Assembly (NCBI RefSeq): GCF_030269925.1
Contig: NC_085124.1
Coordinates: 13,640,001-13,704,000, forward strand
Source of the DNA: Bombyx mori
Lineage: Eukaryota > Arthropoda > Insecta > Lepidoptera > Bombycidae
Direction of reading: 5' to 3'
Length of the DNA stretch: 64,000 nt
Below the pieces are notes generated by a model. That model saw only the letters and a program-made list of their open reading frames with translations. It was not told the DNA's origin and did not search any database. This document shows, piece by piece, positions 11,326-21,895 of this stretch (the stretch's first letter is position 1; every line of letters starts with the position of its first letter). Position numbers and translations under genes: made by a program.

Positions 11326-11395
11326 CATCATCCGGCCTATTTCTGCTGCAAAGCAGTCGTGCTTTCCAGTTTGAAGGAGGGAGGGAGGGAACATT
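11326..11395 (+). mobile_element. Family A internal fragment, diverged
   Basis: CCTATTTCTGCTGCAAAGCA, then TTCCAGTTTGAAGGAGGGAGG, matches the CTATTTCTGCCGTGAAGCAG to TTTGAAGGGTGGGG core of family A. Both ends are missing. Confidence 0.55.
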
Positions 11396-11894
11396 GATTA
11401 TTAAATAATTCTCAAAAATAGTTATTGCTAAATCGTTTTAAATTTAAAATACTTTTTGGATTGTTTTGTAATTGTTATCAGATTGTCAGTTTACATAGTC
11501 ATTATGGTCGCCTATGTGAAGGTATATACGGTGAGAACAAATTCTACAGTTTGATAATCCATTGTTGTTTTTTTATTTGATTGTTTTGAATTTTGCAATA
11601 GCCATTTCACATTGTACTTTGATAGTTGAAGTATCTGGGTCTCGTGCGTATTGTGTGTGCTTCGTTGAACGTGGGAATTAATGTTTGAGATCGTCTAAAT
11701 TTTGAAATATACTATTGTAACGTTTGAGTTAATTTATTGGTGTTTTTTTTATATATTTCTACTGTCGTCCTGTCTGCGTCCGCCAAAAAGGTCATGACCC
11801 CGACGGACTGAAGTGATTCGGGCAGAATGACAAGCTTGTTTTGAGAATAAAATTTAGCTAGGTTCATTTAAAAATAGGATAGACTTATTTAAAA
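11396..11894. other. No recognised feature
   Basis: T-rich sequence without an ORF. A short GC-richer patch near 11762-11830 has no assigned identity. Confidence 0.35.
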
Positions 11895-12330
11895 CTAGCA
11901 GCCCGCTCCGGCTTCGCTTGGGTCTTTAACAAAAATTTCAACGATATTTGTTATTGTTTTATTTTTTAAAATAAAAGAACACTTATTGCGTCATAACTAT
12001 AACAGTTAGAGATATGTGTCGCGATACTTTTTGGAAATAATAATGTGTTCTACAAAGTCGTAGTACATTATTTTATTCTATCATCAATAGTTTTCGCAGG
12101 GCACGCGATGTAAATAATATTTTAGGTAATGTTTTTACACCTTGGGTTACATTATTGGAGTTTTAGTAAAAATCCCTAATTTTTTTTCAAAAAATGTTAT
12201 AGCCTATGTCACCCGGAAATAGTGTAGCTTCCAAACAGTGAAAGAATTTTTAAAATCGGTACAGTAGTTTCGGAGCCTATTCAATACAGACAAACAAACA
12301 AATCTTTCCTCTTTATAATATTGGTATAGA
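11895..12330 (-). mobile_element. Non-autonomous Helitron, family H3, complete
   Basis: On the minus strand it starts TCTATACCAATATTATAAAG and ends CGAAGCCGGAGCGGGCTGCTAG, followed by T. The TC...CTAG-T ends and the GC-rich inverted segment just before the terminus fit the Helitron pattern. About 436 bp, with no ORF of note. The ORF at 12204-12410 is a shadow. Confidence 0.8.
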
Positions 12331-12371
12331 CGTATTAGCATCTTGATACTTTCAAAGGTATGTATTTTTAT

Positions 12372-12622
12372 TTTTTCGCTTAGAAACCAGTGATCTAGCT
12401 CACGGCTCAATTGTTGTTAATTGGTTATCGGAGCCCGTGGACATCAACAATGTTAATGCCACCCCCACTATGAGACTTGATTAATAAGTCTCAGTTTTAT
12501 AGTACAACGGCTGCTCAATGCTTCAAATCGGAATGCATTATCGCTTTGTGGCAGAAATAGGCGAGGTGGTGGTATCTACCTATCCGTGCGGGCTCACAAT
12601 TCTCCCTACCTTCAGTAATACT
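12372..12622 (-). mobile_element. Family A copy, old
   Basis: Recognisable by CTAGCTCACGGCTCA, GGAGCCCGTGGACATC, GGCAGAAATAGGCGAGG and TACCTTCAGTAAT in order, with many substitutions and small indels. Its tail lies just to the right of the H3 Helitron 5' end. Confidence 0.7.
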
Positions 12623-12736
12623 GTTAGTAACTTTTCTTAAAAGATTGAAAAAACTATTTATTGTTATTAAAAAATAATGTGAGTGGGAGTTCGATCATGT
12701 ATTAAATTTCGCGGCTGCATTCATAATGTCACTGTA

Positions 12737-12862
12737 TTATGAAGCACTGCTCTTGCTAGGACTAGTGTTAGCAAATTCTCTCAGATTGAGCCCGTGACCT
12801 CACCTATTCGTCTAGGCGTAGCTAGAATGGCCCCTTAGACTACCAGCGAATAAGTAGGGAAG
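12737..12862 (+). mobile_element. Family C/D tail fragment
   Basis: GAAGCACTGCTCTTGCTAGG, then GTGTTAGCAAATTCTCTCAG and CTACCAGCGAATAAGTAGGG, the 3' portion of a C-related subfamily in sense orientation. Confidence 0.65.
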
Positions 12863-13239
12863 AAGTCTCTGGGACTTAGGTAACTTTGTAATGTTGTAGT
12901 AGATGATTTTGATACATAGCTAGCTATATTGACAAGGCGGTAAGTACAACACAAAACGTCGGCTTCCCAGCGATATAATTAATTATTCACTCGTGGTGAT
13001 CGGTAAAAAAGTCTACTGTCTGTTGTCAAGGATTATTTTAACATGTCAATGTTTACGTCAAGCTGTCATTCATTATCAGGATGCCTGTCAAAGTTACATT
13101 AATCTGTTACGTTATATATTTGAATGGATTAGTTTATATTTTTTGTTCGCTTCCACGAGAGCGCGGTGATCTAATTTTATTATCTGTATACGTATAATGA
13201 CTATAACATACTAATGCGTAACGTGACGTAACGTTACCT
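12863..13239. other. No recognised feature
   Basis: AT-rich, with no ORF and no repeat signature. Confidence 0.35.
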
Positions 13240-13610
13240 TTTTTTATGATTGAAGGGCGACTGGTGGGCCGGAGGCCTTTCCAGTTTCACCAGGATAGGT
13301 GGGCGAGCAAAGGCTCAGCCAGTAGGGGTGGGATTTGCTAACAGCTACCCGAGCGCCTCCAAAGGAGACCTAACAACTCAAGAGCAGCTGCTTCGCAAAT
13401 GAATCTACTACCGGATCGGAATCGCAACCCGCTGAGAAGATCCGGCGAGAAACTCAGCGAGCTGATTCATGGGTTAGGTTGCAGGGCGAACTCTTTGTCG
13501 ATTTTGACGAGTACGGTTACCGGGGTCTCTAAAGCCTGCTCCTAGTGTTAGAGCTGAAGGCGTCTAATGCAAAGGTTATTGGATCTGATGGATCCGTAAG
13601 AACGTGGTAA
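13240..13610 (-). mobile_element. Family D copy (C-related)
   Basis: A T-rich left end, then GGAGGCCTTTCCAGTTTCACC, GGCGAGCAAAGGCTCAGCC, GAGCGCCTCCAAAGGAGACC and the core GATCCGGCGAGAAACTCAG that it shares with family C. It continues to TGATGGATCCGTAAG. Other D copies lie at 32119-32405 and 42714-43240. Confidence 0.8.
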
Positions 13611-13741
13611 CGTAACGTACTAATGCGTATAAATACTAACACGACATCTCCTGTCTCTCTCATGCTCCATATGACAACTTTTGCTTTGCATATCCGTTGT
13701 TTTATGTACGCGATGTTAGATAAGATTTTTTAAGGTACTTA

Positions 13742-14005
13742 ATAGGCAGACAAGCTTACAGCACACCTGAAGTTAAGTGATTACTGTCGCTCATGGACGT
13801 CAGCAATGCCAGGGGCACAACCAAGTCACTGCCTACCACTGAGTAGTCTCCGCAGGTTTGAAGAAGGACACGTCATAGGGCGCGGGAATCGCCGTAGAGA
13901 GGATCTCATTCCTGAGCCGGATGGTACGTGGCAGATAAGATCACTGCAAACGCACTTTGGAAGAACGATGAACTCTACTCCGGTGAGGGGACGTGTGATG
14001 TCTTG
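13742..14005 (-). mobile_element. Family B copy, long
   Basis: GGCAGACAAGCTTACAGC to GAACTCTACTCCGGTGAGGG. It extends past the usual end of the short copies and includes GAGCCGGATGGTACGTGGC and the CGCACTTTGGAAGAACG segment, also seen at 33098-33385. The forward ORFs here are shadows. Confidence 0.8.
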
Positions 14006-14282
14006 TTGATATCCACAATTGACAGAATTTACGTAACATTAAATCATAGTCAAAGCCTACATTGCAAAAAGAGTTTGTCGGCTGGATTCGGAGATCTCGT
14101 AATGTTTATTTGCTTTTAAATATAATGTGTACCTACATATAAAAGAAAATAGTTAACTATAATTGATACAATTTTAAAATGTCGAAGAGTAAGTAGCACT
14201 TCGGCTGTTCGTGACCAGGAAAACTATAAAGTATTTGAACATTCAGAAATGATAATAGTCAGTCGAAGCCATAAAAGTGGCT

Positions 14283-14728
14283 TTATTTTTTTTATCGTTT
14301 AGGTGGGTGGACGAGCTCAAGGCCTACCTGGTGTTAAGTGGTTACCGGAGCCCATAGACATATGCAACGTAAATAGCGCCACCCACCTCGAGACATGAGT
14401 TCTAAGGTCTAAGTTTTTACAGTACAACGGCTGCCCCACCCTTCAAACCGAAACGCATTACTGCTTCGCGGCAGAAATAGGCAGGGTGGGGTACCCACCC
14501 GCGCGGACTCACAAGAGGTCCTACCACCAGTAATTACGCAAATTATAATTTTGCGGGTTTCATTTTTATTACACGATGTTATTCCTTCACCGTGGAAGTC
14601 AATCGTGAACATTTGTTGAGTACGTATTTCATTTGAAAAATTGGTACCCGCCTGCGGGATTCGAACACCGGTGCATCGCTTCAACACGAATGCACCGGAC
14701 GTCTTATCCGTTAGGCCACGACGACTAC
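14283..14728 (-). mobile_element. Full-length tRNA-headed SINE (family A tail)
   Basis: On the minus strand it starts with a tRNA-like head (14642-14726) with A-box-like TGGCCTAACGGATAAGACG and B-box GGTGTTCGAATCCCG. It continues through a linker (GAAGGAATAACATCGTG) into the complete family A body and a T-run complement of the A tail. The internal Pol III promoter boxes and a LINE-like 3' tail are the hallmarks of a tRNA-derived SINE. Confidence 0.85.
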
Positions 14729-14731
14729 AAA

Positions 14732-14816
14732 ACGTTGTGGATGTCTATGGGCTCCAGTAACCACTTAACAACAGGTGGGCTGTGAGCTCGTCCACTCATC
14801 TAGCAATAAAAAAAAA
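14732..14816 (+). mobile_element. Family A tail, opposite orientation to its neighbour
   Basis: CGTTGTGGATGTCTATGGGC to CTAGCAATAAAAAAAAAAG. It abuts the 5' (tRNA) end of the SINE to its left, so the two tails form inverted arms of about 75 bp. Confidence 0.8.
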
Positions 14817-15244
14817 AGTACCACTAAATTTGACAGAATCGAAGAAAATATTGCAACACTATACTAGTTTTTGTCCACGGAAATGAATAATCAAATACGT
14901 ACGAACATTAAATTGGAGTAACCAAATAAGCGTAATCTCTATCTCGGATGAGTGTTCGTAATTTATGGAGGTCAAGCAGTAGCGGTGTCTCTGGTGATGG
15001 ATGTTCATTGGTTAACAGAATGCGCTACTTGCATCAATCGACGAATTGAATACAAATTTTACCTATATACCGTAAACGCCTTTGTAGGCTGCACAGATAA
15101 TGATTACATTTCTAGGGTTCCGTCGTCAAATGGCCTTGGGAGATACGTGAGTATTTGGCAAGTCACTAGAAAATAGTGTTGCGTTAAAAGAACTAGGGTT
15201 GCAAATTTAATGCTCTTAATTAAGTAATAAAATTTACTAGTTCC

Positions 15245-15316
15245 TTAGGAATGGTCAGAAAATGATATGCATATTTTGATGCTTTTGCATCTTCATCATT
15301 TTATGACCATTCCTAA
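15245..15316. ncRNA. Candidate miRNA-like hairpin or very short MITE
   Basis: TTAGGAATGGTCAGAAAATG (15245) pairs with CATTTTATGACCATTCCTAA (ending 15316): 22 paired columns with one mismatch. Pairing resumes in the ATGCA/TGCAT inner stem. The whole is about 72 nt with a small terminal loop, the size of a pre-miRNA. TA occurs at both edges, so a minimal mariner-type MITE is the alternative. Nothing in the sequence shows it is transcribed. Confidence 0.4.
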
Positions 15317-15519
15317 AAAAAATGAGTGTTTTAAATTAAATCAATCTCCGATTAGAGTTTCTATAGTCAAAGACAGTAAGTATATCAGTTTCCAAGTCTG
15401 AATTCTAAAATCCCAGTAGAAACCAGAGGTTTATCATAGGAACTCAAAAGACAATGAAACATTTTTCGATTGCGATAATTGAGTTGTGTTGTTTTTGGAC
15501 TTAGTACACTTTTAGGAAG

Positions 15520-15665
15520 TTCGCAGTCGACCTAGTGTCGTAGTTACTGGAGTCCATAAGTCCACACTATGAATGCCGCCAGCTTGACATATGGGGTCGA
15601 TGTTTCAATAAAACTGCTGTCTTTTGAAACCGATAGCCATGTCTACTTAGCGGCGGAAATTTTCA
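15520..15665 (-). mobile_element. Family A copy, heavily decayed
   Basis: Partial matches in order: GTCGTAGTTACTGGAGTCCA, TAAAACTGCTGTC, TTGAAACCGATAGCCATG and GGCGGAAAT. It is old and gapped. Confidence 0.5.
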
Positions 15666-15689
15666 ATCAACTTCTTCCTTAACCCACAA

Positions 15690-15915
15690 ATAGGTGGAGT
15701 CGGCACAGCGAATTTTTCTATTGCATTATTTTCTATCGGCCGTCATTTCAACACTCACTCATCTCTCTCTCTAATGTTGTCATTCACACACACCATCCAT
15801 GTCTTCTTCAGTCGACCTCTTCCCCCTCTATCTTGCCCTACCATTTCCATAAATCTCCTCCACATGCCTCTACTCTCTACGCATCACATGTCCACGCTAA
15901 CCGTCCACTCAATCA
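15690..15915 (-). pseudogene. LINE ORF2 C-terminal tail, decayed (same family as 35396-35610)
   Basis: Read on the minus strand, it matches the plus-strand frame at 35396-35610. Shared blocks are GGACATGTGATGCGTAGAGAG, GGGGAAGAGGTCGAC, GAAGAAGACATGGA and the AAAAATTCGCTGTGCCGA end. A LINE polyprotein tail of the RTE-like GHVxR...GRGRPKKTW type is therefore present, with indels. The plus-strand ORFs at 15774-16233 are antisense shadows. Confidence 0.65.
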
Positions 15916-16537
15916 CCGGGGCTACTTTCACACTTCCTCTGATATACACGTTCCTCATCTTGTCCATTCTTGTCACTCCACACATCTATTTCAACATTCA
16001 TATCTCTGAAGCGTTCAACTCCTCTTTCATGCTATATATCTGTGTATTTTAATTCAAAAACCTTTACGACGGAACCCTCACATTACACGTCCAACACGCG
16101 CTTGTTTGTGCTGTTTTTTCCCTTAAAACTTTTCTCCATTGTTTCAGGTTATTCGACTATATTTCCGTCTCATGTTGAGTTATTGGGGTACTCCAGTTCC
16201 TTGAACTTAAAACTGGTTCAATTGTTTTTTTAATAAGGGAAAAGAATTAAGGCATGTACATAATTACCTTTTTTTATTATTTGATTCATATTTTTACTAA
16301 TATAATTAACGTAAGCACAAAACTATCAAATGTTTAATCTTTCCCTAATGTATTTTGTATCATATATTAAATGTCGCATCTGCACTTTATTTGCTCATTG
16401 TGTACAGTCGTATAATGAATTAGGTTACTTTGCCTAATTAAGATAGTATATTATTGTACTTCCTACGGTTTAAGGAAGGAAAGGACATTATGGTATATAA
16501 TTCCATCACGGCGAATGTAGGTAATGGTGCACTCCAA
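15916..16537. other. No recognised feature
   Basis: AT-rich, with a pyrimidine-rich left part. No family signature. Confidence 0.35.
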
Positions 16538-16738
16538 CCTTTTTTCCTCCTGATAGACTTGAGAGGCTATTTCAGCGTAACCTTAACTAGTAGATGAGCT
16601 CACGGGGCTCAAACCTGACGACGTTGCTAACATGAACCCTAGCAAGAGGTGTGCTCCGCAGAATCTACCACCGGTTCGGAAACGCGACCCACTGAGAAGA
16701 TCCGGCGAGAAACTCAGTGGGCTATTCCAACCCTGGGG
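16538..16738 (-). mobile_element. Family C copy, truncated
   Basis: TTTTTTCCTCCTGATAGAC, GAGGCTATTTCAGCGTAACC, CTAGCAAGAGGTGTGCTCCG and GATCCGGCGAGAAACTCAG. It ends shortly after the GTGGGCT block, so the 5' half is missing. Confidence 0.8.
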
Positions 16739-17095
16739 GTCACTATACGCACAACCCACTTAAATATTTAGCGCAGTATTTCAGGTATTTTTTACATTTT
16801 CATCCAAATTGTTAGTTAGTTTTAGATTCACAAGTTGTGTGATTTTCGATAAATTCCGTTACAGCTCAGACATTCTGATAGGCAAGCCAATCGGATAAAT
16901 CTATCCTTTTAGTTGCTATAAATTATAACGAACGAGATAAAAATGTTAATTTCATACAAAAGCCTCAATAAAATTTAAAAGTCATGTTAGATAATTTAAA
17001 ACCGCACAACGTGATGAAAAATGCACACAATTTTTTTTTTTTTTTAACACTAAACGCAGATTAATCACTGATCACATATTTTAAATCACACGATA

Positions 17096-17296
17096 TTATA
17101 AATTTAAATTTCGAATTGTTTTAAAAATGAATTCCGGCGCTTTTTTTAAATTCACCAAATAGGTATTATTGAGGTTCGAAATTTCTAATGAAACTTTTTC
17201 GTGAGTTTTTTTTTTTAAATTAAGCCTTTCGTCCAATGTCTGAGACGGTACAGCACACATAAGAGCAAGTATAAAACTGACTTGACTCCAGTACAT
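17096..17296 (-). CDS. Candidate small secreted protein, 66 codons
   Basis: From the internal Met at 17296 the frame reads MYWSQVSFILALMCAVPSQ..., a short polar start, a hydrophobic core of about 11 residues and a plausible signal-peptidase site after AVPS. A Lys-rich hydrophilic tail of about 45 residues follows. The frame is open further upstream (to 17422), but that part has no hydrophobic start. No repeat family overlaps it. It could be one exon of a longer gene (a GGTGAA donor-like site lies near 17155) or chance. Confidence 0.25.
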   Translation of the reverse strand: MYWSQVSFILALMCAVPSQTLDERLNLKKKTHEKVSLEISNLNNTYLVNLKKAPEFIFKTIRNLNL

Positions 17297-17422
17297 TCGG
17301 CTACCGAGATTCGCTTTCGTAGCCTCAGGCGAGTGACATAGACATGAGAAAAAACAGATATGGCATTCTCTCTGTTCATACATAATTATGTTAATAAGTT
17401 CAAATCGTTTTTTATTGAACAA

Positions 17423-17797
17423 TATTTATGTTTCGGGTATAACTCAAAGGTCACATTGAGGTCAAAGTTTAGGTTGTTTTAAAAGAGACATTTGTAGGCT
17501 TTTTTAAATAAACATCTGCCATATTTAAATGGTATTTTATCAGATTAATGTAATTTAAACACTGTCTAAGTTTAGGTAGGCTATAAAATCGCTTAACTAT
17601 TTGTGCTAATGAAAATGATTAATGTAATGAAAATCAATCAGGTTATATTTTCACATTTTTATATATGTCATTTTAAATATTCAAGGATTTCTATGCATGA
17701 AGACATACTTGACTACCCGTATCTATATTACATAACTTCATTATTGTATAATTAATAAATAATAATATGTCTTCTATTTATTTGTGCTAACTTACGA
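17423..17797. other. No recognised feature
   Basis: AT-rich and upstream (minus sense) of the small candidate ORF. No repeat seen. Confidence 0.35.
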
Positions 17798-17918
17798 CTT
17801 TTTTTATTGCCCTTGTAGGCAGACGAGCATACGGCCCACCTGATGGTGAGTGGTTACCGTCGCCCATGGACTTCAGCAATGCCAGGGGCAGAGCCAAGCC
17901 GCTGCTTACCGCTATGTA
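17798..17918 (-). mobile_element. Family B copy, 5'-truncated
   Basis: TTTTTTTATTGCCCTTGTAG, CCCACCTGATGGTGAGTGG, ATGGACTTCAGCAATGCC and CCGCTGCTTACCG. The left end is the complement of the A-rich tail. Confidence 0.85.
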
Positions 17919-19419
17919 GCCATATTGCTAAAAAAATCACTATTATATGTCCATTTCTATTACATTCACGCAGTCTGTGGTGAGACGGTGCGATACTGGT
18001 CACAGACGGCTGATCCAGCTAATGTGCTCACTGCTCCGCTGGCCACGGAGACCTGAAGGGAACTACTACCGGCTATTGAACCTGTTGTGTGCTGATTTGT
18101 TCGCTAATCTATGGTAGTATACTTTTAATAAACTTGTGGGATATCGGGAAAAATTTGCCGAGAAATCGGGAAAAATCTAAAAAGAAAAAACAAGAAAATC
18201 TGTGTCCGAAAACAAAGTAATAGGCTGCGTTATCTATTTACACAGATATTTATGTCAACTTATAGAGATGGGCGCTTCGTGTACTCCCGAATAGCGTTAC
18301 TGAAAATAGTCCATCACTAAGTCCCCAAGCAATTTCCTTGAGACAGTTTATTTTAAGTTCTATATTTTCTAAGCATTAACGATTGATTCAAGAAATACAC
18401 TTTAGTTTGTGCCTCATTTCTCAAATGCTAATGCTATTCTATGTATTTGTGGATTTGAATGACGATGATGTTGCGATTTTGTTAGAGCATCCCTACCGAT
18501 TTTCATCCATCGAGTCGAAATAGCTGTTGAATCTCAAAATGGCTTCAAAATCTTAGTAAAGTGTATTAATCCTTAACAATTGATATTATTGGTACTAAAG
18601 TAGCGGGTATCCAAGAGCAGAAGATATTTGACAGATGCCTCAATTTCGTCAATGACATTTTCAATATAAGTTTGAATGTATACAAGTTCGAACAACAACA
18701 TTCGGACCGTCGGTCTACCGAGCAATATCACCCGCTCGGTGGAAGATCGTCCCTTTGTCGCTTATTCCTCCAAACTAGATATTATACAAAATAGCTCATA
18801 TAAACAAGATTTTAACCGGGCAGTGAGCTTTCTTGTCGATTCCGTCAATCTGTGCTCAGTTCTGTGAAAGAAATCGCCTAGCGACAACTCTCTCCATCTC
18901 CATCTACAGCCTTAGGTTCTGTTGCGGGAATATTGTATACACGAACTTTTCCAACTTTTTAATACGATCTCTCTAGTGTATTTATGAATGACCCTGTGTT
19001 TGATTACCTTTTACTTGACCTTGGATTACTGTATCCATAGAATTATGATTTTGGATTATATGTCACCTTGGATTAGTCATTCCACAGAATAATGGTTATT
19101 TACGGGTAATATTTGAGTTAATATTAATGAGTATAATGGGTAATGGTTGAGGACTTGTAATTGCTTTGTCGACCATAACTTTTATTTAATAAAAGCAGGA
19201 GAGTTAATATGAAATAACCAAATATCATATCTTATGATTTTCTATTTTAAAGTTATGGTCTTCTAATATTGGTTCGATGCAAAGTCTAAACTATACGCAG
19301 GAAACTTATCTAGCACCAAACTCCTAATGTGTCAATCTTTCGATGATTCCTTTCCGTTACCGTGATTTTGCGCCATTTCCAAGCTCCGATAAGACTAGGT
19401 CTATCGCTAGACCGGGCTT
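17919..19419. other. Longest unassigned stretch in the left half
   Basis: No repeat signature or LINE motif. The 63-codon ORF at 18676-18867 has no recognisable domain. TTGGATTA-type repeats (GACCTTGGATTACTG, TTTTGGATTATATG, CACCTTGGATTAGTC) near 19018-19085 are loosely repetitive. Confidence 0.4.
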
Positions 19420-19521
19420 GGGGGTTAAAACCCCCAGACTCGGGATCAGAACCCAGATTAACTAGATTATTCTGGATTCTTACCCCTAGGTTCTAACTAG
19501 ATTATTCTGGGTTCTGACCCC
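19420..19521. repeat. Cluster of short inverted and direct repeats
   Basis: GGGGGTTAAAACCCCC (19420-19435) is a near-perfect hairpin. GGGATCAGAACCCAGA (19442) pairs with TCTGGGTTCTGACCCC (19506-19521). AACTAGATTATTCTGG occurs twice between them. A compact nested structure of unknown origin. Confidence 0.6.
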
Positions 19522-20180
19522 GCGTGGAGATCGGATATCTGATGAAAGAGTGCAGAGAGTTCAAGACTCCAAGGCACATATGGTACAAATGAAGATAATA
19601 CCTTAACAAGGTACATAGTTCTAACACTAATTAATTAATGAAAAATTCATAAGAAAATCAATAAATCCTATCTCAATCAATACAAACATTTAATTAAGAA
19701 AACTTGTTTCGTTCTCTTCGATGTATTTATCTAATTTTACGATGTTTTAGCGTAAGAATTCACTATTTAATTTATCTTATAATATTTTAATGAATAAGTT
19801 AGTAAGGCGGTTCGGTTTTATAACACGCGCGTTATCTGTAAAAAAATGTTGAAGTATTATGTAAAATTTTTAGTAGCGAAACCATGATTTGAACAAAACC
19901 GGAGACAATTTTACGAACTGTTGTATCTGTCCATAAAAGGTAAAAAATATTTTTTGTATTTTATAATATTGTTCAAAGCGTTATAACAATTTAATATTTA
20001 TTGTGGCTGGAAATGAAGCGCCCTCTCCTCCTCGCGTTTCCTCACTGCTGAGGGTCGTGACCATTATATGTAGTCAGTATTTTGCTCCTTGTAATGTCCC
20101 GCCAGCGCCTCCGATCATTGGCCGCATGAAGGGCGTCGTGGAATGGGATCTCTAGGCGCTCTACGATCTGTTTTATCCGT
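19522..20180. other. No recognised feature
   Basis: AT-rich to about 20000, then a GC-richer piece (20008-20170) with CCCGCCAGCGCCTCCGATC that I could not assign. Confidence 0.35.
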
Positions 20181-20184
20181 CAAT

Positions 20185-20402
20185 TACCAAATTATAATTT
20201 TTGCGCGTTAAATATATATTACAAAACATATTATTCCTTCACCGTGGAAGTCATTCGTGAAAATTTTTAAGTACGTATTTTATACGTACGTAATAGAATA
20301 ATTTGTACCTGTATACGGGGTTCGAACACCGGTATAGTCGCTTCGCTTGAATGCGTCCTTTGAATGATGAATAATGAATCCTTTAGACCACGACGACTTT
20401 AT
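20185..20402 (-). mobile_element. tRNA-headed SINE head and linker, diverged
   Basis: Complement of the SINE head: CCTTCACCGTGGAAGTCATTC, then GGGGTTCGAACACCGG (B-box side) and ATCCTTTAGACCACGACGACTTT (A-box side). The family A body to the left is missing. A GAATGATGAATAATGAATC insertion disrupts the tRNA-like fold. Confidence 0.75.
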
Positions 20403-20415
20403 AACACATCATTAC

Positions 20416-20630
20416 GGATCCTCCCGATCCATTAACGGTGCTTTTAGGTACCTCTAGCACCAGATCTTCTCAGTGGATCGCGTTTCCGATTCGGTGGCAG
20501 ATTCTGCCAAGCATTGCTCTTGCTAGGACCAGTGTTAGCAACACCTCCAGTTTGAGCCCCGAGAGCTCATCTACACGCTAGGGTAAAGCTGATATAACCT
20601 CTCAAGGTTATCAGCATCGGTAGGAAAAAC
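20416..20630 (+). mobile_element. Family C copy, sense orientation
   Basis: CGGATCCTCCCGATCCATTAACGG, then a deletion that joins AGCACC to AGATCTTCTCAGTGG. It continues through GTGTTAGCAACACC to GGTTATCAGCATCGGTAGG and AAAAAC. The middle part found in complete copies is absent. Confidence 0.8.
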
Positions 20631-21191
20631 AAGACGACTTTAATTACATAATTGATTTATAAAAACTAAGTGATATATTTTAGTTCATGGCTTGACATTG
20701 ATGATTTTCGTGATAGTTAGTATGTACCGTTAAAGAAATAACTGAAGTGGCGCAATGGCAATACATACAGCAGACAGTGACCGAGTTTCGCTAGTTGCAT
20801 TTTGTTTATAAATAATTAGTTAATATTCTATTAATATAATTTCCATGAAAGTGAATTACTTAGGGGTCCAATACACCTATTATGATACACAAAATTGTAC
20901 TTTAACTTCATTGGGTATTAAAACAAAATAAAGGCGAGTTTAGACCATTGTATCTTATCTTTAATATATCTTATCCTATGAGATCTCGAATCGTGGTCGC
21001 CCGAATCAAGAAGCAGTCCTCCACGCGTCGCAGAGCGTGACGTGGCGTAATGAGTGTAGTAACTCCACATTTATATGCTATAATGTTCAATCAGATCTAA
21101 GTATTTCTTATTTTTCTTCAAGATTAAATAATACAAATCTATAGATACTGTTATCCATATATTAATACGTGAAGCAAACATTTTACTGTTA
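20631..21191. other. No gene; partial Helitron 5' duplicate at the right edge
   Basis: Mostly unassigned. At 21152-21180, CCATATATTAATACGTGAAG is a second copy of the H2 Helitron 5' terminus, directly upstream of the copy that starts at 21192. Confidence 0.5.
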
Positions 21192-21622
21192 TCTATTAAT
21201 ACGTGAAGCAAATACTTTGTACCCCTTTTTACGAAAATTGCGCGGACGAAGGAGTATAGAATTGCCCACACTTATAGAGAATATAGAGAAGGAGTGCAGA
21301 TGGTTAATATTTTTTTAAATTATGCATAAAAATACATTAAATCAATTAAAAAACATTACACACACTACCACATATTTGACACAACACATATTTAAACTCT
21401 TTGTTTATTGTCAAACTTCTGTTATTGTTTAAAGTCTGTGGTAAAATTGTTAATAGATTAACATTGTTTGTCTTTAATATTATTTGTCTATAGTGTAGTC
21501 TTGGCGAAATCTGTGATTATAGAAGTATAACATTATTATAGTTTTTAACAATAGAACACTAATGAAGTTCAAACATATAATTTCAATTAATTATAGACGA
21601 ATTTCGACTACGGGACGACCAC
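21192..21622 (+). mobile_element. Non-autonomous Helitron, family H2
   Basis: 5' TCTATTAATACGTGAAGCA, then TTTTACGAAAATTGCGCGGACG, CACTTATAGAGAATATAGAG and, at the 3' end, GACGAATTTCGACTACGGGACG. The terminal palindrome is still visible but the CTAG terminus is degraded. The ORF at 21071-21271 is a shadow. Confidence 0.8.
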
Positions 21623-21895
21623 AATAAAGCTAAAACTGTGACCTTACCGAAACAATATCGGCTTTAAAGCTACTATTTGGTAACCAATAAGATTCGAAGA
21701 GTACTCGGATCGAACAGTTACTTCTAAACATATATTTGTTCAGAAATAACTAACACGTTATTTAACGGGTACTTATGAATATTTTCACATTTAATGAGTT
21801 CCCAATACTTCGAGTATTCTAGGCCCGATGATCTACTAAACTCATTGCTATTGAATATCTATAAAACTCAATTGATCATTATTTTTCGCAATCTA

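Noticed and set aside
14642..14726. tRNA-like sequence with A and B boxes (also 32956-33040 and 20315-20402)
   Set aside because: Each is fused to the family A linker and body, and the copies are repeated, so they are SINE heads and not functional tRNA genes. The acceptor and anticodon arms do not form a clean cloverleaf by eye.
15774..16233. Two overlapping plus-strand ORFs rich in Ser/Thr/His
   Set aside because: They are the antisense of a decayed LINE tail, shown by alignment with 35396-35610, and simple pyrimidine-rich sequence.
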